A DNA stretch of 64,000 nucleotides from Symsagittifera roscoffensis. Its lineage: Eukaryota > Xenacoelomorpha > Acoela > Convolutidae. This document shows positions 1 to 10,935 of the stretch, piece after piece. Under the pieces are notes generated by a model that was not told the DNA's origin, searched no databases, and was given only the letters and a program-made list of their open reading frames with translations. Each line of letters starts with the position of its first letter. The stretch's first letter is position 1. The stretch is from NCBI RefSeq assembly GCF_963678635.1, contig NC_087064.1, forward strand, positions 44,935,346-44,999,345, given 5' to 3'. The translations under genes were made by a program, and so were the position numbers.

Positions 1-684
1 ACCAATCATTAGATTAAAATCGCTCTGCTTCACAAGCTTAGTTTTTCTTTACATTTGAGCCTTAAGTTTTTAAATTGTCTGGTACCATTTTTTCGAGTGG
101 CCAAAAGATGGATCGGTCTAAGGCATAACATATTCCAGTCCAGCATCTAAAAGGAGTTTGGTTTTTAACCATTCAATATCTATGACTGAAACCAGTTGAA
201 ATGGCTGAAAGAATATACAGGGTAAACTAGCCATTGTTTTGTTCTTTTCTTCATTCGTATACAAACATCTCGGAGATTTGAAAGACCCGTTTTTAGGAAC
301 CAGAGAGTTTCAATGGTTTAATTTTTAAAGTTTAAATGAGTGAATTGAAGACACTTGTTGGGGTTGTGTTGGGTTGATTTGTTTTCAAATGCAAATCAAA
401 CTCATTTGCTAATAGGAAGAGAATTACTCTCCAAGTACGAAAGTACAAATGGTGCGAAAAACCTGATCGTGAATTAGTTTCAAAATTGATTTTAATTTTT
501 ACACAAGCCAAGCGTAGTGTGATGGTGCGACGCTACTTTTTTCCCCAACCCTATTGCAAATCAAAATGTTCATGAAAGTGTTTACTTTTTGGCTGCACTT
601 TTGCTATAATCACGATCTGTAGCATTGGAAATTCAATAGTATCTGTTCTCTGCTTTATGTGTAGCTAGTGTTTTTGATTTAATA

Positions 685-835
685 AGCGTTCGTGGCTGAC
701 TGGTTAGTGCGTGAGACTCATAATATGTAGGTCGCAGATCAAATGCAAGACGTAGCAGAATTTTTGCTACGTCGAGGCTTGTTTCTACTTTTTCTTATTC
801 ACTTTATAGAGCTGCTTCTGTGTGAAAATTTTGTT
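685..835 (+). repeat. tRNA-headed SINE, copy A
   Basis: The head carries an A-box-like TGGCTGACTGG followed by GAGACTCATAAT and GGTCGCAGATCAAA. This is the same head as the copies at 968, 8242, 28950 (-) and 39197 (-). A conserved body follows, with TCGAGGCTTGTTTCTAC and TAGAGCTGCTTCT. The copy diverges after about 830, before the hairpin tail seen in other copies. Confidence 0.7.
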
Positions 836-967
836 GATCTGCTTTTTGTCAGTTTTGTCAATAGCACTAGTTTTAGTTATCTTTGGTGGAATTTTTTGCT
901 CCATAGCAGTGGCAATTTTTCATGATCTATGGCTGCATCATGGTGGCTAGTGTTAGAAAAATTTCAA

Positions 968-1140
968 TGGCCCGTGCGGCAGATCCGAGATTGTGAGACT
1001 CCAAATCTCTAGGTCACAGTTTTGAATACGTCACAGTTAATTCGAGGCTTCCGTCTTCTTTTTCTTCTTTCATTTTTAGAGCTGCTTTTTGTCGTTTTCT
1101 CGCTTGTGTTTGCGAAGTGCATCTTCGCTGCTGTGTAATA
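968..1140 (+). repeat. tRNA-headed SINE, copy B
   Basis: A diverged copy of the same SINE. It has GAGACTCCAAATCTCTAGGTCACAG in the anticodon/T-arm part, then TTCGAGGCTT, TAGAGCTGCTTTTTGTCG, and the tail GTGTTTGCGAAGTGCATCTTCGC with the terminal hairpin still recognisable. It lies about 280 bp after copy A in the same orientation. Confidence 0.7.
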
Positions 1141-2098
1141 ATTACATTTCGGAGTGGATAACCAAAAAATACCTAGTATGCATTTCTCTCTAATTTGGTT
1201 AATCTTAGCAAAAAAAGTGCGTAACATCAATTTAATTTCAAATTCGAAAAGCTTCAACATGATTTATTTTGTCTCCGAACTGCAGAAAAGTCAGTATTGT
1301 TTTCGGTCTCATTGATTTCACTGACTTTTTTTCCAACTCTATGTTGGCTATATTTACAAAAAAAGCTTGTATGATAGTATGAACTCTCTTTTTTTCCAAT
1401 CTATGGCGCAAATATTGTTGCGACAAAATGTGTTCATTTTGAAAGTTCATTTTGATCAATAACCAGCTAATGAGAACAGCCAATGCTAAGGATGTTAGCG
1501 CAGACTATTGTATTACAAATAGCACTTTAGTTTCAAGGTATCATTGATCTGTAGCGTAGAGGCAGGGAAGGAGACCCGCAAAAAATTAAGAGGGTTCGAA
1601 CCTGTGAAGGGTCGGATGTTTCAAATGAACTTTTTCGTATACCAGTTAAAATGCGTCCGCTCTATAAATTGAGGAATGTCAGTTGATAAATTTCTTTTTT
1701 TTTTCAAATGACTGGCACTGATAATGCGTCATAATTGGCTTGCGTCACTTAGCAATTGTTTAGACTCATAATTGAGGTGCTTCACTGGAGAAATTTTTTC
1801 CCATAAATAACTTTAGGCACAGAATGGCGAACATTAGAAATGGTAATTTTAGATTCACTTTGTAATTGATTCTTATTTCTTTGTGTCTCCTGCACACTTG
1901 CCTGGAGGTAACGAATACGCCTGGTACGGCAAAGATCCTTGGTTCGAATCTGACAGGACCTATTTTTTTTCAAACGGGAAATATTCCATTTCACAAAAAA
2001 TTGTCGGTTCATAATTTGCCTGCTTATGTTTTGTCGGCTTAGTTGTCATATTGTAGTATTGTTTTTTTTAGATTATAGTTGCTTTAAGTGCTATTTAC

Positions 2099-2198
2099 GT
2101 GCTTTAAGTGCTCTGATCTTTGTAATTTTACTAGCCTTGACTTTTACGCGCCTTTAGTGCTCTGATGTTTGGAATTTTACTAACCTTGACTTTTATGT
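2099..2198. repeat. Two-copy tandem duplication, about 50-bp unit
   Basis: Two adjacent units share TTTAGTGCTCTGAT, then ATTTTACTA(G/A)CCTTGACTTTTA. Differences are few, so the duplication is fairly recent. No function is apparent. Confidence 0.7.
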
Positions 2199-2689
2199 TT
2201 TCTTTTTTTTCGCTTAAAAACTTTATTCTGCCCAATTGATTTCGACCCATTTTTTGATCGGCTTTGTGATTTAATGTCGATTCGTTTCAAAGAAAACAAA
2301 ATTTTTATGCTCACCTCTAGATTGCACAAAGTTCTAAAAATCTTAATAGAAATTCTAGTAATTTTTCCATGACAACAATTTTTTTTTCGGCTTTTTATTC
2401 TTTTTCCCTTATCTTTCAGCTTGATAGAATTTGGCCTATTTTATATCGGTTCAATGGCCATGATTCGTCTTTCCTCGAGCGAAAAAAAATGTGTTTTTTC
2501 GTGTCTGTGTTTTGAGGGTGAGGGGTTTTTTGATTTTTGTTTTCGCTTAAAGGGTTTCTGCTATGGTATTTTTCGAATTTGCTACCCTTTGGTAACTTTT
2601 CTTCCGATGCTTATTTCATATTTCATTGTCTTATCATGTTTTTTTTTTAATTTGAAAACGAATCTTATTTTTTTGATAGATCAATTTTT

Positions 2690-2765
2690 TTCGATTTTTT
2701 CTGACTTTTCGGCTTTCTTGTTTTGTATCTCAAGTGGTGCGAAGATCAGCTTCGCCTCTGTATTA
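2690..2765 (+). repeat. R1-type 3' tail fragment
   Basis: Contains CTGACTTTTCGGCTTTCTTG, then CAAGTGGTGCGAAGATCAGCTTCGCCTCTGTATT. The same tail, on either strand, ends the pieces at 8480, 12440, 28445 and 39975. The final GCGAAG..CTTCGCCTCTG hairpin is shared with the SINE tail. Confidence 0.65.
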
Positions 2766-3246
2766 GAGATGCTTTTTAGATCGTTGTAAATTTGTAGGTT
2801 TTTAAATTAAATTAACTGACTTTTAATTTTTTGAGACGCGAACTTTTCAAGACGAGTGACTAAAATAGATTTTTTTATTTAACAGTGCGTTAATTTTTTC
2901 TCCTCTCTATTTTTGGTAGATTTGGCCAAATAGTAAAATAATTCAAATGGGTTTCCTCAGTCTTGAAATGATTTTGACTGCTTTTTTGGATTCCAAATAC
3001 AATTTTGTCTGAATATTTGTAACCGCAGAAACACATTTGTCTGAGAGCGCATGGTCTCTGCGGTGATTCAATGATACTTTGAGATGTGGCTAAATATGGA
3101 TAGAAATTGATAATTGCATATGCGCCATGTCATGTTTTCAGTTTTTGAAACGGCGTGGAATGAAATATTGTAGGAGGTATGGCATTATCATGTGTTGTTT
3201 TTGCCAATTGAGAGTGTATTTTCGTAGTAAACTCTGTAAGGATGGC

Positions 3247-3269
3247 TACCCTTGCGATAAGCAAGGGTA
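3247..3269. other. Perfect 9-bp hairpin, GATAA loop
   Basis: TACCCTTGC (3247-3255) and GCAAGGGTA (3261-3269) pair perfectly around a 5-nt loop. No gene or repeat was recognised around it. It is not the histone-mRNA stem-loop sequence. The function is unknown and chance is possible. Confidence 0.5.
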
Positions 3270-5866
3270 TTACAATCGGACACTAAACTTTTTCCCCGTA
3301 AACAACTTTGTCCACAGGATCTTCACTTCTTCTAGAGGATCTTCATTTCTAGAGGACCTTTCATATTTAAATAAAACTACTATCGCTTAAGTAGTAATTA
3401 GTTGAAGCCCGCTTCCGGCTTTGATTATCCTTCTAAAAAATTTTCCTTCCTGATACTTCACAAATTTATAAATTTACTATGTCTGATTTGATTTTTTTTT
3501 TTAAATTATTTAAACAGTTTTAGTTTATGTTATATTGACTCAGTCAACTTCTTTTGCGTAATTTTTCGTTTCTTATGAACACTTTTTCTATCGACGCATA
3601 TTTCAAAATAATTTCATGGAAACTCTTCTCAAAAGATTCAACTTACTATCAGCATCAGTTTGCATATACTGTTTTGGCCTATCTGATGTTTCACTAATTT
3701 TCTGGATTCATCGGCTGAATACTTTTTTTTTATCGAAAATGTGTTCAATTTTTACAAGATCTTTTTTGCTTGTGCCGAATTACATTATTGTTAATATAGC
3801 AAGGTGTTCACTTCTTATAGGACAGTCAAACATGAAGGTATCTACTGTTTTCAACCGAGAACTTAAAGTGTTAAAGTCAGACCTTAACCGTGCTTCCACC
3901 TCATTGGTAAAAAAGCAGTCCTCCCCTTTTTTTACTTGGGTTGTCTGAGCCCCTATTCGAAGGAAAGCCGAAAATGTGGTGGTTGTATGTCTCAAAGCTG
4001 TCCTTACATGTTAGTCATGTTAACCGAAAGACACAGTTGTTTACCCAATCATTTACCAGTCTTTTTATCTGAACATGTTTTTATTGAGATTTTGACGAAT
4101 TACATGAAACAATTTTAAATTCGAAAGTTAGGCATTTTTTGAAAATATTGGCGTATGACAGCACCGGACATGGATTAAGCTCGGCATTTCCGGACATTAT
4201 GAATAAAATTTGGGTTAAATTGGTTGTTTTAACTGAAGCAAAACTTAAAAGAACACCTATTTTATAAATCAATTTTAAATTATCAATTGCGATTTGCAAA
4301 CAAAAATTGGGTTTGCAATTAATCATCCCCTTAAATTTTAGCACCCGTACTTTATCATAGTTTTTAATTTTCTCATCCAGCAGAATACTAAATTCTCAAT
4401 TGTTTTTTTTTAATTTTTATTATTTAATTTTTATTATTTAAAACTACGAGGACATCCTGTTCAAACAGGTCCGAATGGTTATCTGCAGGTGTAGGTAAAT
4501 CATCAAAAATCTCCACTGCAGCCTTGTTATGTTTAATCACTTAATGTGAACTAAATGTGAACTTTCGGCTTTTCTTAGGTCGTGGAGACCGGGAAAGTGT
4601 GAATTGCGCTGTCCTGAGGAAAAGGTTTGCCTGTTGTTAGTTTTGCAATAATGCTAGATGATTCTAAAAACAAATTAAATTGGTCACCCTAAACGGGATT
4701 GGGTCGAAATCTCCTAACTTCTCAGCAAACAAACCTTGTTGATATGACGATGTAGGCGGCGCTCTTTGATCCATTCCACATCCAGTTTCATGTCGTTTTA
4801 ATTCCTGCTGATACTCAGTGGTAACATTTTCAATAAATGCATCTTTTGATTCAACTTGTTGGTTTAAATCAATGTACATTTTAGGATATTTTCTTGTTCT
4901 AGGTTTTGCCACTCGTCATAGGATACCATATCAGAAAAGGAATTGTATGCGGTTGTATTTGAGGAAATGTTAGAATTATCAGGGGACATTATTGTTTTTA
5001 ATCGTATCTAATTCTTCTATTTTTGAAAAGTTTTTGCTATTGTTGAAAATGTTTTTGCTAATTAAGCAATGCACAATCGGTCAAAGAAAGGTCAAATTTT
5101 CAAAAAGTTGGAAGATTATTGCCAAAGCAACTGACCTCAATGTTGTTTTTCTCAACGGTCAGGAACTATAATAAGTTGTTCCAATTATTGTGTTTTTTTT
5201 GTACGATTTATGAAACATTCCGCGCTTTATAACAATAGAGCTGCAAATTGATTAAAAAAATTTATAACATTTACGGATAACCGTACACTCCATTCTTCGA
5301 AATGAACTGCCGTTGAATATCCCCTTCAACGGGTAATGACTATCAAAATTCAAACTGTATATTTTTGTATCTTGGCGACGGGATCAAATTATTGTTTCGA
5401 CCAATCAAAATGGGTAGAAACTTTGTATTCGGATGTGTTTTTGATTTATGATTTTGATAGAAATTGTTAAGCTGTATAAATCAACGCTAATTTTTTGAAA
5501 TAATTGGATCACAAGCTTTCTTTACTTGATTTAACGTATTCAGAGCAATCAATAGAGTTCCCGCTGATAATGTGCTTACAATGTTATAGAATGACATAAA
5601 CGAACAGGAGATCGCAATACAAATAAAATCATAAGTAATCAAATGAAATCAATCACAGTAAAAAAATTTAAAAATCACTTCATTGAAAAGTTTGAGCAGA
5701 TATGGTTATAGCTGCATTAAAAACATATCATCCGCCAAATATTCAACTAGAACCAAGACATTGATCTCAAGTAATGTTCTGTTGCATGGATGCAGCCTCA
5801 ACTACACTACTTTTTTGTTGTATTTTTCTACAATGCAACTCAGTGTTTCTTTTTTCTGTTATATCT

Positions 5867-6184
5867 GAAAAATACAGTGGCGTGCGCAGAAACTTTTCAC
5901 TTTTGAAATTTTTATGTGCGGACCTTTTTTTTTAGGTCGACCAATTTGATTTTCCGAGTTCTCCGAAAATACTACAAGGACCCTATTTTGTCATAAATTT
6001 TTTGCGCCGCAAGTAAATTTTTCAAAAAACAAGCCAAAAAAGGTGCCTTTAGAAGAATTTTAAGCTTGGTCAGCCAAAAGTGGATGTCGTTAAGTTATGC
6101 AAAAGGGGGACCCTTTGGAAAAAATTGGCAACCAAAATTGAGGAGGGTTGGGGGCGACCCCTTCGGCACGCTTCTGGAAAAATA
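5867..6184 (+). mobile_element. hAT-like MITE with 8-bp target duplication
   Basis: The element spans 5875-6176 (302 bp) and starts CAGTGGCGTGCGCAGAA. The reverse complement of its end is CAGAAGCGTGCCGAAGG, an imperfect terminal inverted repeat. It is flanked by perfect 8-bp copies of GAAAAATA (5867-5874 and 6177-6184). An 8-bp duplication plus a CAG terminus is the hAT signature. No transposase is encoded. Its interior (AGGTCGACCAA..., GTGCCTTTAGAAGAATTTTA) resembles the interior of the element at 7132. Confidence 0.85.
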
Positions 6185-6353
6185 TCATTTTATCTCCCCT
6201 AAGTCGACGGTCTCCCTTAACTGTACGGTTGATCCATAAAGATAACACACTAATAGATATCATACTAAACTTTTAGTCTAAGACAAAAAATAGTTGTAGG
6301 TCCATGAATTTTTCACCGCATAGATTTAATTGAATGTACATGTGTTTATTTTA

Positions 6354-6599
6354 GACAGAAGCGTGGTGAAGGCGGTACCACTATCATTACCATTGTGTCG
6401 TCGAAATTTTCTGGGCCAACGCTGCAGCCAGAACCTCATCTCAGCTGTTGCTTGAATGCATATCTGCAGAAATTACATCAAATTATGATACTTGGAAAAC
6501 ACTAACAAAGGGACTTGAAATTCTACATCGAACATTTGAAAAGTGCGTCATTCCGAAACCGAAATACCTTGCTTTCCTAGACTGCCGATCGCTTTGTTA
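6354..6599 (+). other. Candidate exon or decayed coding fragment
   Basis: A pyrimidine-rich acceptor (TTTATTTTAG) ends at 6353. The following bases are less A+T-rich than the surroundings. One + frame stays open for about 75 codons to a TAA near 6597 and gives an ordinary-looking peptide (..FWANAAARTSSQLLLECIS..). That frame meets a TGA close to the acceptor, so acceptor and frame do not agree simply. I recognise no family. It may be a terminal exon of an unseen gene or a relic. Confidence 0.25.
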
Positions 6600-7084
6600 A
6601 TATGACATAATATGTAAACTCCGTAGTTTCAAATGTATAATGTGGGTTAACAATATGCTTGAGTAGTTTGACTGTGAATTCAGAAGTTATTTTGGACTTT
6701 TTGAGAGTCGATGAACGTAGTTAAGATCATTTAGTAAAAGACTTAAAATTTGTTATTTGTTCGAACGGTTTCCGCGGTTTAATTTTTGATTATTTTTAAG
6801 TTCAGTTCATTTCTTTTGTTAAAAGAAAAGCAAACTCAACTATCGAAATAAAAATTTTACGGAAAAAAACTTTACCTTTTGATCCAGTTTTCTCAAATTG
6901 AGTCAGTTTTTATCAAAAATTGTCAAAAAATTGAAATTCAAAGAATGTTGAAGCTATATATATTTTTTACTTTGAAACTCGAAAGTTGAAGTTTTTTCCT
7001 TAAAATAACTCAATTTTTCTTTTCTGTTTCTTGGCGTTCATTGAAACTTCTCCAGCTGTCTGAAAAAATTGAGTTTTTGCATTT

Positions 7085-7560
7085 TGAAGCTATTGGATCT
7101 TAGCGGCTTTCTCATTCGTGTTAGCGAAGCGCAGGGTGACCATTTTTTTGAGAGAAAAATAGTGACTATGACAATTTTCGAATTTTTTGTCGACCTTTTT
7201 TTTCAGGTCCGCCAAATTAGTTTTTCAAGCTCTGCCAAAGCACTAAAAAGTCCTTGTTTTGGCCAAAATTTCTGCGCCGAAGGCATAATTTTGAATAAAC
7301 AGGCTGAAAAAGTTATAGGCACTTTTTGAAAAATTGTGAAAAAAATTGCGTTTTTTCGGCGCGCGCTCCCCCCTCAATATTAGTATATATTGGCGCCAAA
7401 GGCACCTTTAGAAAAATTTTAGTGTCCGTCACCAAAAACCGTTGCAATAGTGACTTTTAGTGACCATTGAAAAAATAGTGACCAATAGTGACTGGTCACT
7501 AAAATAGTGATCAAGTGGTCACCCTGGCGAAGCGCAGCTTCGCCTTTGTGCTTAACTAAT
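7085..7560 (+). repeat. SINE tail split by an inserted element
   Basis: Left part: GGCTTTCTCATTCGTGTTAGCGAAGCG. Right part after the insertion: GCGAAGCGCAGCTTCGCCTTTGTGCTT. Removing the 395-bp insert and one GCGAAGCG copy restores the GCGAAGCGCAGCTTCGCC hairpin tail typical of the SINE and R1 families here. Confidence 0.75.
7124..7534 (+). mobile_element. hAT-like MITE nested in a SINE tail
   Basis: The element spans 7132-7526 (395 bp). It begins CAGGGTGACCATTT, and the reverse complement of its end is CAGGGTGACCACTT, so the 11-bp terminal inverted repeat is perfect. The flanks are identical 8-bp copies of GCGAAGCG (7124-7131 and 7527-7534). These are the textbook marks of hAT transposition. 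It is non-autonomous. The host site is the hairpin tail of another repeat, so it inserted later than that repeat. Confidence 0.9.
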
Positions 7561-8241
7561 TCGTTTGAATATCTTTCTTGAACACCTCTTACCATAGACA
7601 AAATCAGGCATTTGTTTGTTTTATTCTGTTTCGGTAGTGTCGAAAAAATTTCGGAAAATTGAACTATTTGTTCTTTTTTGCAAATAAATTATTTGCCATA
7701 TTGAGGGCTGAACATTCTCTGCTGAAAGCAACTGCCTATTTTCCTAGTCATTCGATTTTCAAGGATAAGAAACGTATCAGTGGCATATCCGTTGCAGTCA
7801 GTAAATATTTAATGACGAGTAAAAAGACCAACATAATATACGAGCTGCTGCACTTTTCCGCCAAACTAGATCAATCTGTGATATCATGATTGCTGTCATT
7901 AAACTTGCGAAGCAAAGTGTCTTAGTACGAACTTTCTTTTGTTTTCCAACCTAAGTCCCCCTAAGTCGCAAATACAAGTGATACTTTTGGTGGCACTTTT
8001 GAATCGGTAGGCTGCGGAGATATAATATCATATGTGTGTTGACATTTTATTAGTAAAAAGTTAACACAGCCAATGCAATTTGGAATTCAGAACAATGATA
8101 AATATTTTGGTTGTATGCTTTCCAATTTTTTACATGCAAATTTGTGTCTTTTTGTATTTGGTGCTACTTTTCCTGCATTAAATTGGCAATTGATTAAGCA
8201 TATGTAATTGCGTTTTTGGTGGCTAGTTTTTGGAGACTTTA

Positions 8242-8431
8242 AGCATCTGTGACTGAGTGGTTAGTTCGTGAGACTCAAGTTTGCAAGGTCGCAGATTCAA
8301 TTTCGACACGCAGCCGAGTTTTTGCTGATTCGAGGTTTATTTCTAATTTTTCTTATTTCACTTATTAGAGCTGCTTTTTGATCGTGTTCTCGCAAATGTT
8401 TGCGAAGCACAGCTTCGCCTTTGTGTCAAAA
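8242..8431 (+). repeat. tRNA-headed SINE, near full length, copy C
   Basis: The head is GTGACTGAGTGGTTAG...GAGACTC...AAGGTCGCAGATTCAA, with A-box and B-box-like parts. The body is ATTCGAGGTTTATTTCTA, then TTATTAGAGCTGCTTTTTGATCGTGTTCTCGC. The tail is GTTTGCGAAGCACAGCTTCGCCTTTGTG. The layout matches the copy at 39197-39392 (-) throughout. Confidence 0.85.
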
Positions 8432-8479
8432 ATTGTGAGCTATATATGAGCTAGAGTTGTTGTTTTTGTTGGATAAATG

Positions 8480-9800
8480 AAGTTTAACACAGAGGCGAAG
8501 CGGAGCTTCGCACCACTTGCGATTCAACACAAACAAAAACATTGGCAAAAAAAAATAGATGTTGAAAAAAATTAGATTAACCAAAATTTTCGTATGTCTC
8601 AATAAAAAACACCTGGGCACAGTTAAAGTTGGAGGTACGAATTTGATAGTGGATGAATTTGCTATACTGATGCGGCACGTAAAGTGTCATTTCAAAAATT
8701 GGACTTTTCCTAAAACGTTAATTGTTGCTCTACTAAAAGAAGTGAGAACTCAATTTTCCCAAGAAGAGAACATCTGTTTTATAAAAGATTAAGGAGTTGC
8801 CGCTTTTTCAGAATAATAACCGGTTGAATTGAACTTATCATCTGTGATTTGATTGCGTAAATTAAAAAATATATTCTAAAAAACGGCCAACAATTCTAAA
8901 AAGCGGTCAAGAGACTTTCCAAAATCCTTTACGTTTTTATGTAAAAAGTAGGTTATGGCTGCTTAAGATTATCAAAGCCGCGTTTTTTGATTGAACACAA
9001 CTTGAGAATTGGCCGGGTCGTTTTCGCGTAAAGTCAATAAGTTTCCAAAAAATTGCCAAAGGTTCAAGACTTTGTAAAATAGTTTTTTTTCTTATACAAA
9101 CCAGGTATAGTCAGTTAAAAAGCTAAACGTTCAATAACGTGCTCATTCGATTAAACTTATGATATCAGATTCTACAGAATATTTAGCGAGAAAAGTCCAA
9201 AACTGGTCCGCAAGTCAAAACTGGCATTTTCGAGAATCATAGCTTTTTGTGTGAAAAAACTATGCGTGGCTGCTGGTGCAGAAGATATTCACGCAACCTG
9301 TGGTTTCGATTGAACTCAAATTTTCAGATTACAAAAAGTTACTTTTCGAGAACCAAAAATTTACAAATGGTCAAATCAAAATTTTTTCAGGGCCACAACT
9401 TTCGGTGTTAAAAACAAATTGGGCGTAGTTGCATCAACAAATAAGTTTCCAATGACCCGTTCTGAGAACTGAACCCAAAATTTCAAAATTGGCAAGGTAG
9501 TTTTCGAGAATAGTCGAAAAGTTTAAGAAAACAGTCAAACAATCTTAAGAAAACAGGAAACTTTTACTTTTCCAAGGGCGATATTTTCGTGTGTAACAAG
9601 AGTCAGCTAATGCAGAGGAATTTTCCACTACCCGTTATGTCTATGGAACCCACAATATCAGATTTGAGAGCTTAATTTTCGAGAGGTTAATTTTCGAGAA
9701 AGGGTTAAATTTCGATACAAAACGGTCAAAACTTGAGGACGATCAGTCAAAGAAATCTTTTCAGTTTCTTTCAAGTGGAATCACCGTTCATCGCTTTTTA
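8480..9800 (-). repeat. Long dispersed repeat R1, copy 1, with internal tandem units
   Basis: On the + strand it starts with ACACAGAGGCGAAGCGGAGCTTCGCACCACTTGCGAT, the reverse complement of the R1 tail, so the family is given minus orientation. It continues through AACCAAAATTTTCGTATG and TTTGCTATACTGAT.CGG. Next come repeats of roughly 170-200 bp carrying GCATTTTCGAGAATCATAGCTTTTTGTG, then GATTGAACTCAAA, then CAGATT...TTTTCGAGAA. The same order of segments recurs at 35.9-37.3 kb. No open frame of note is present. Confidence 0.7.
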
Positions 9801-10062
9801 TACAAAAAAATTTTAAAAACTTTTTTTGAAAAAACATCAGCTAAAAAGTCCCTGAAATAAATTGAAATTTTTGGAATCCTTATTTAAATCAAGTAACTTG
9901 AGCTATAACAATTATACGGGTTATCATAAAAAATACGATGATTTTTTTTCTATAACTGAAAAGTTGAAAAAATGGAAGTAAAAACTGACGTTTACTTGCC
10001 AAAATGGTGGTCTAACAATTCAAACGACCAAGATCGTCCAAAAAAATTTTGGATCCAAATTA

Positions 10063-10462
10063 GCTAGAGGTAAGCCTCGGAGCGGTTAATTTTTTCGTAA
10101 CCGGTTAACTGATCTCAAATTAACCGGTTAATTCTGAAGAAAACGTTTTTGGCAAAAATGATTGAGTTTTATACAGAACAGTAGTAAAATTGATTAGTAC
10201 TTCATCAAATGTGACTGAAATGTCTTACCAGTCGGCATATTGTAGTTTGGCTCACAAACATTTGTCGTGACTTTTTTGAATTTTTTCTACACCCAACTCG
10301 ACATTTTTATCTTAAAAAGGCAAAATTTTGTTTAGTAGTATGATAGGCATTCTAGTAAAGGGTCCCCCGTTTGGTGTGCTTTTCCATCGGTTAACCGGTT
10401 AATGAACAATTAACCGGTTAAAATAAATTAACCGGTTAACCGCTCTGAGGCCTAGCTAGAGA
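10063..10462 (+). mobile_element. MITE with TTAACCGGTTAA-rich ends
   Basis: The element spans 10071-10454 (384 bp). Left end: TAAGCCTCGGAGCGGTTAA. Reverse complement of the right end: TAGGCCTCAGAGCGGTTAA. That is 17 of 19 matches. The flanks GCTAGAGG and GCTAGAGA agree at 7 of 8 positions, as expected for a slightly decayed hAT-type 8-bp duplication. Subterminal AACCGGTTAA palindromes occur at both ends. No coding capacity. Confidence 0.8.
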
Positions 10463-10854
10463 CCCATCAGCAACATTTCAGCACATCTGATTTCATTGTT
10501 TCCTTATAACACGACAAAATTGGAAAATTTATGCATTTGAAAAAGCTTGATGCAAAATTTTCAATTAGTTGCCACAAAAAAGTCATTGCCAAATTCTTTT
10601 TCAATTAAAAAATTATGAATTTATATCAACTTTGCAAATCACCCAACTCGCAACAAAAGCCGCAAGTTCTGTGCGACTAAGCCGACACGAAATAAAAACA
10701 ATTGGCTGATAATTAGTTTACAAACAGGAGAGTTTATGACTGGATTGTTTCTCAGTTCCAGGCAAAAACTTTATCTCTAAACCAAACGTGCAGAATAGGT
10801 TCAACTATTTGATTTTTTTAGCCATCAATTGATTCAATGATTCTGTTGTTCAGA

Positions 10855-10935
10855 TGAAACTCAGAGAGGAAGCAAGACCCCGTACCACTTGCGACACAAC
10901 GCAAACAGAACATGCAAAAGTAGCCGATAGAATTC
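10855..10935 (-). repeat. R1 tail fragment, diverged
   Basis: CAGAGAGGAAGCAAGACCCCGTACCACTTGCGACACAACGCAAACAGAACATGC aligns with the R1 terminus at 8480 and 39975 (...GCACCACTTGCGATGCAACACAAA...). The hairpin is largely lost. Confidence 0.5.

Larger units (their letters stand above)
1..5866. other. Gene-free A+T-rich repeat DNA
   Basis: No convincing gene is visible. The open frames here are short, A+T-rich and without recognisable domains. The stretch holds two SINE copies near 0.7-1.1 kb, a small tandem duplication near 2.1 kb, an R1-type tail near 2.7 kb and a perfect hairpin near 3.25 kb, described separately. Isolated B-box-like sequences (GGTTCGAA) occur near 1600 and 1955, but neither folds into a full tRNA. 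The rest is low-complexity A/T-rich sequence. Confidence 0.6.

Noticed and set aside
1890-1975. Possible tRNA gene (GGTTCGAATCTGACAGG)
   Set aside because: The B box is good, but T-stem and acceptor stem do not pair and there is no convincing anticodon arm. At best a tRNA-derived relic.
4081-4912. Minus frames of 82-87 codons near 4.1-4.9 kb
   Set aside because: No recognisable motif, A+T-rich composition like the surrounding spacer, and no splice signals in supportive positions.
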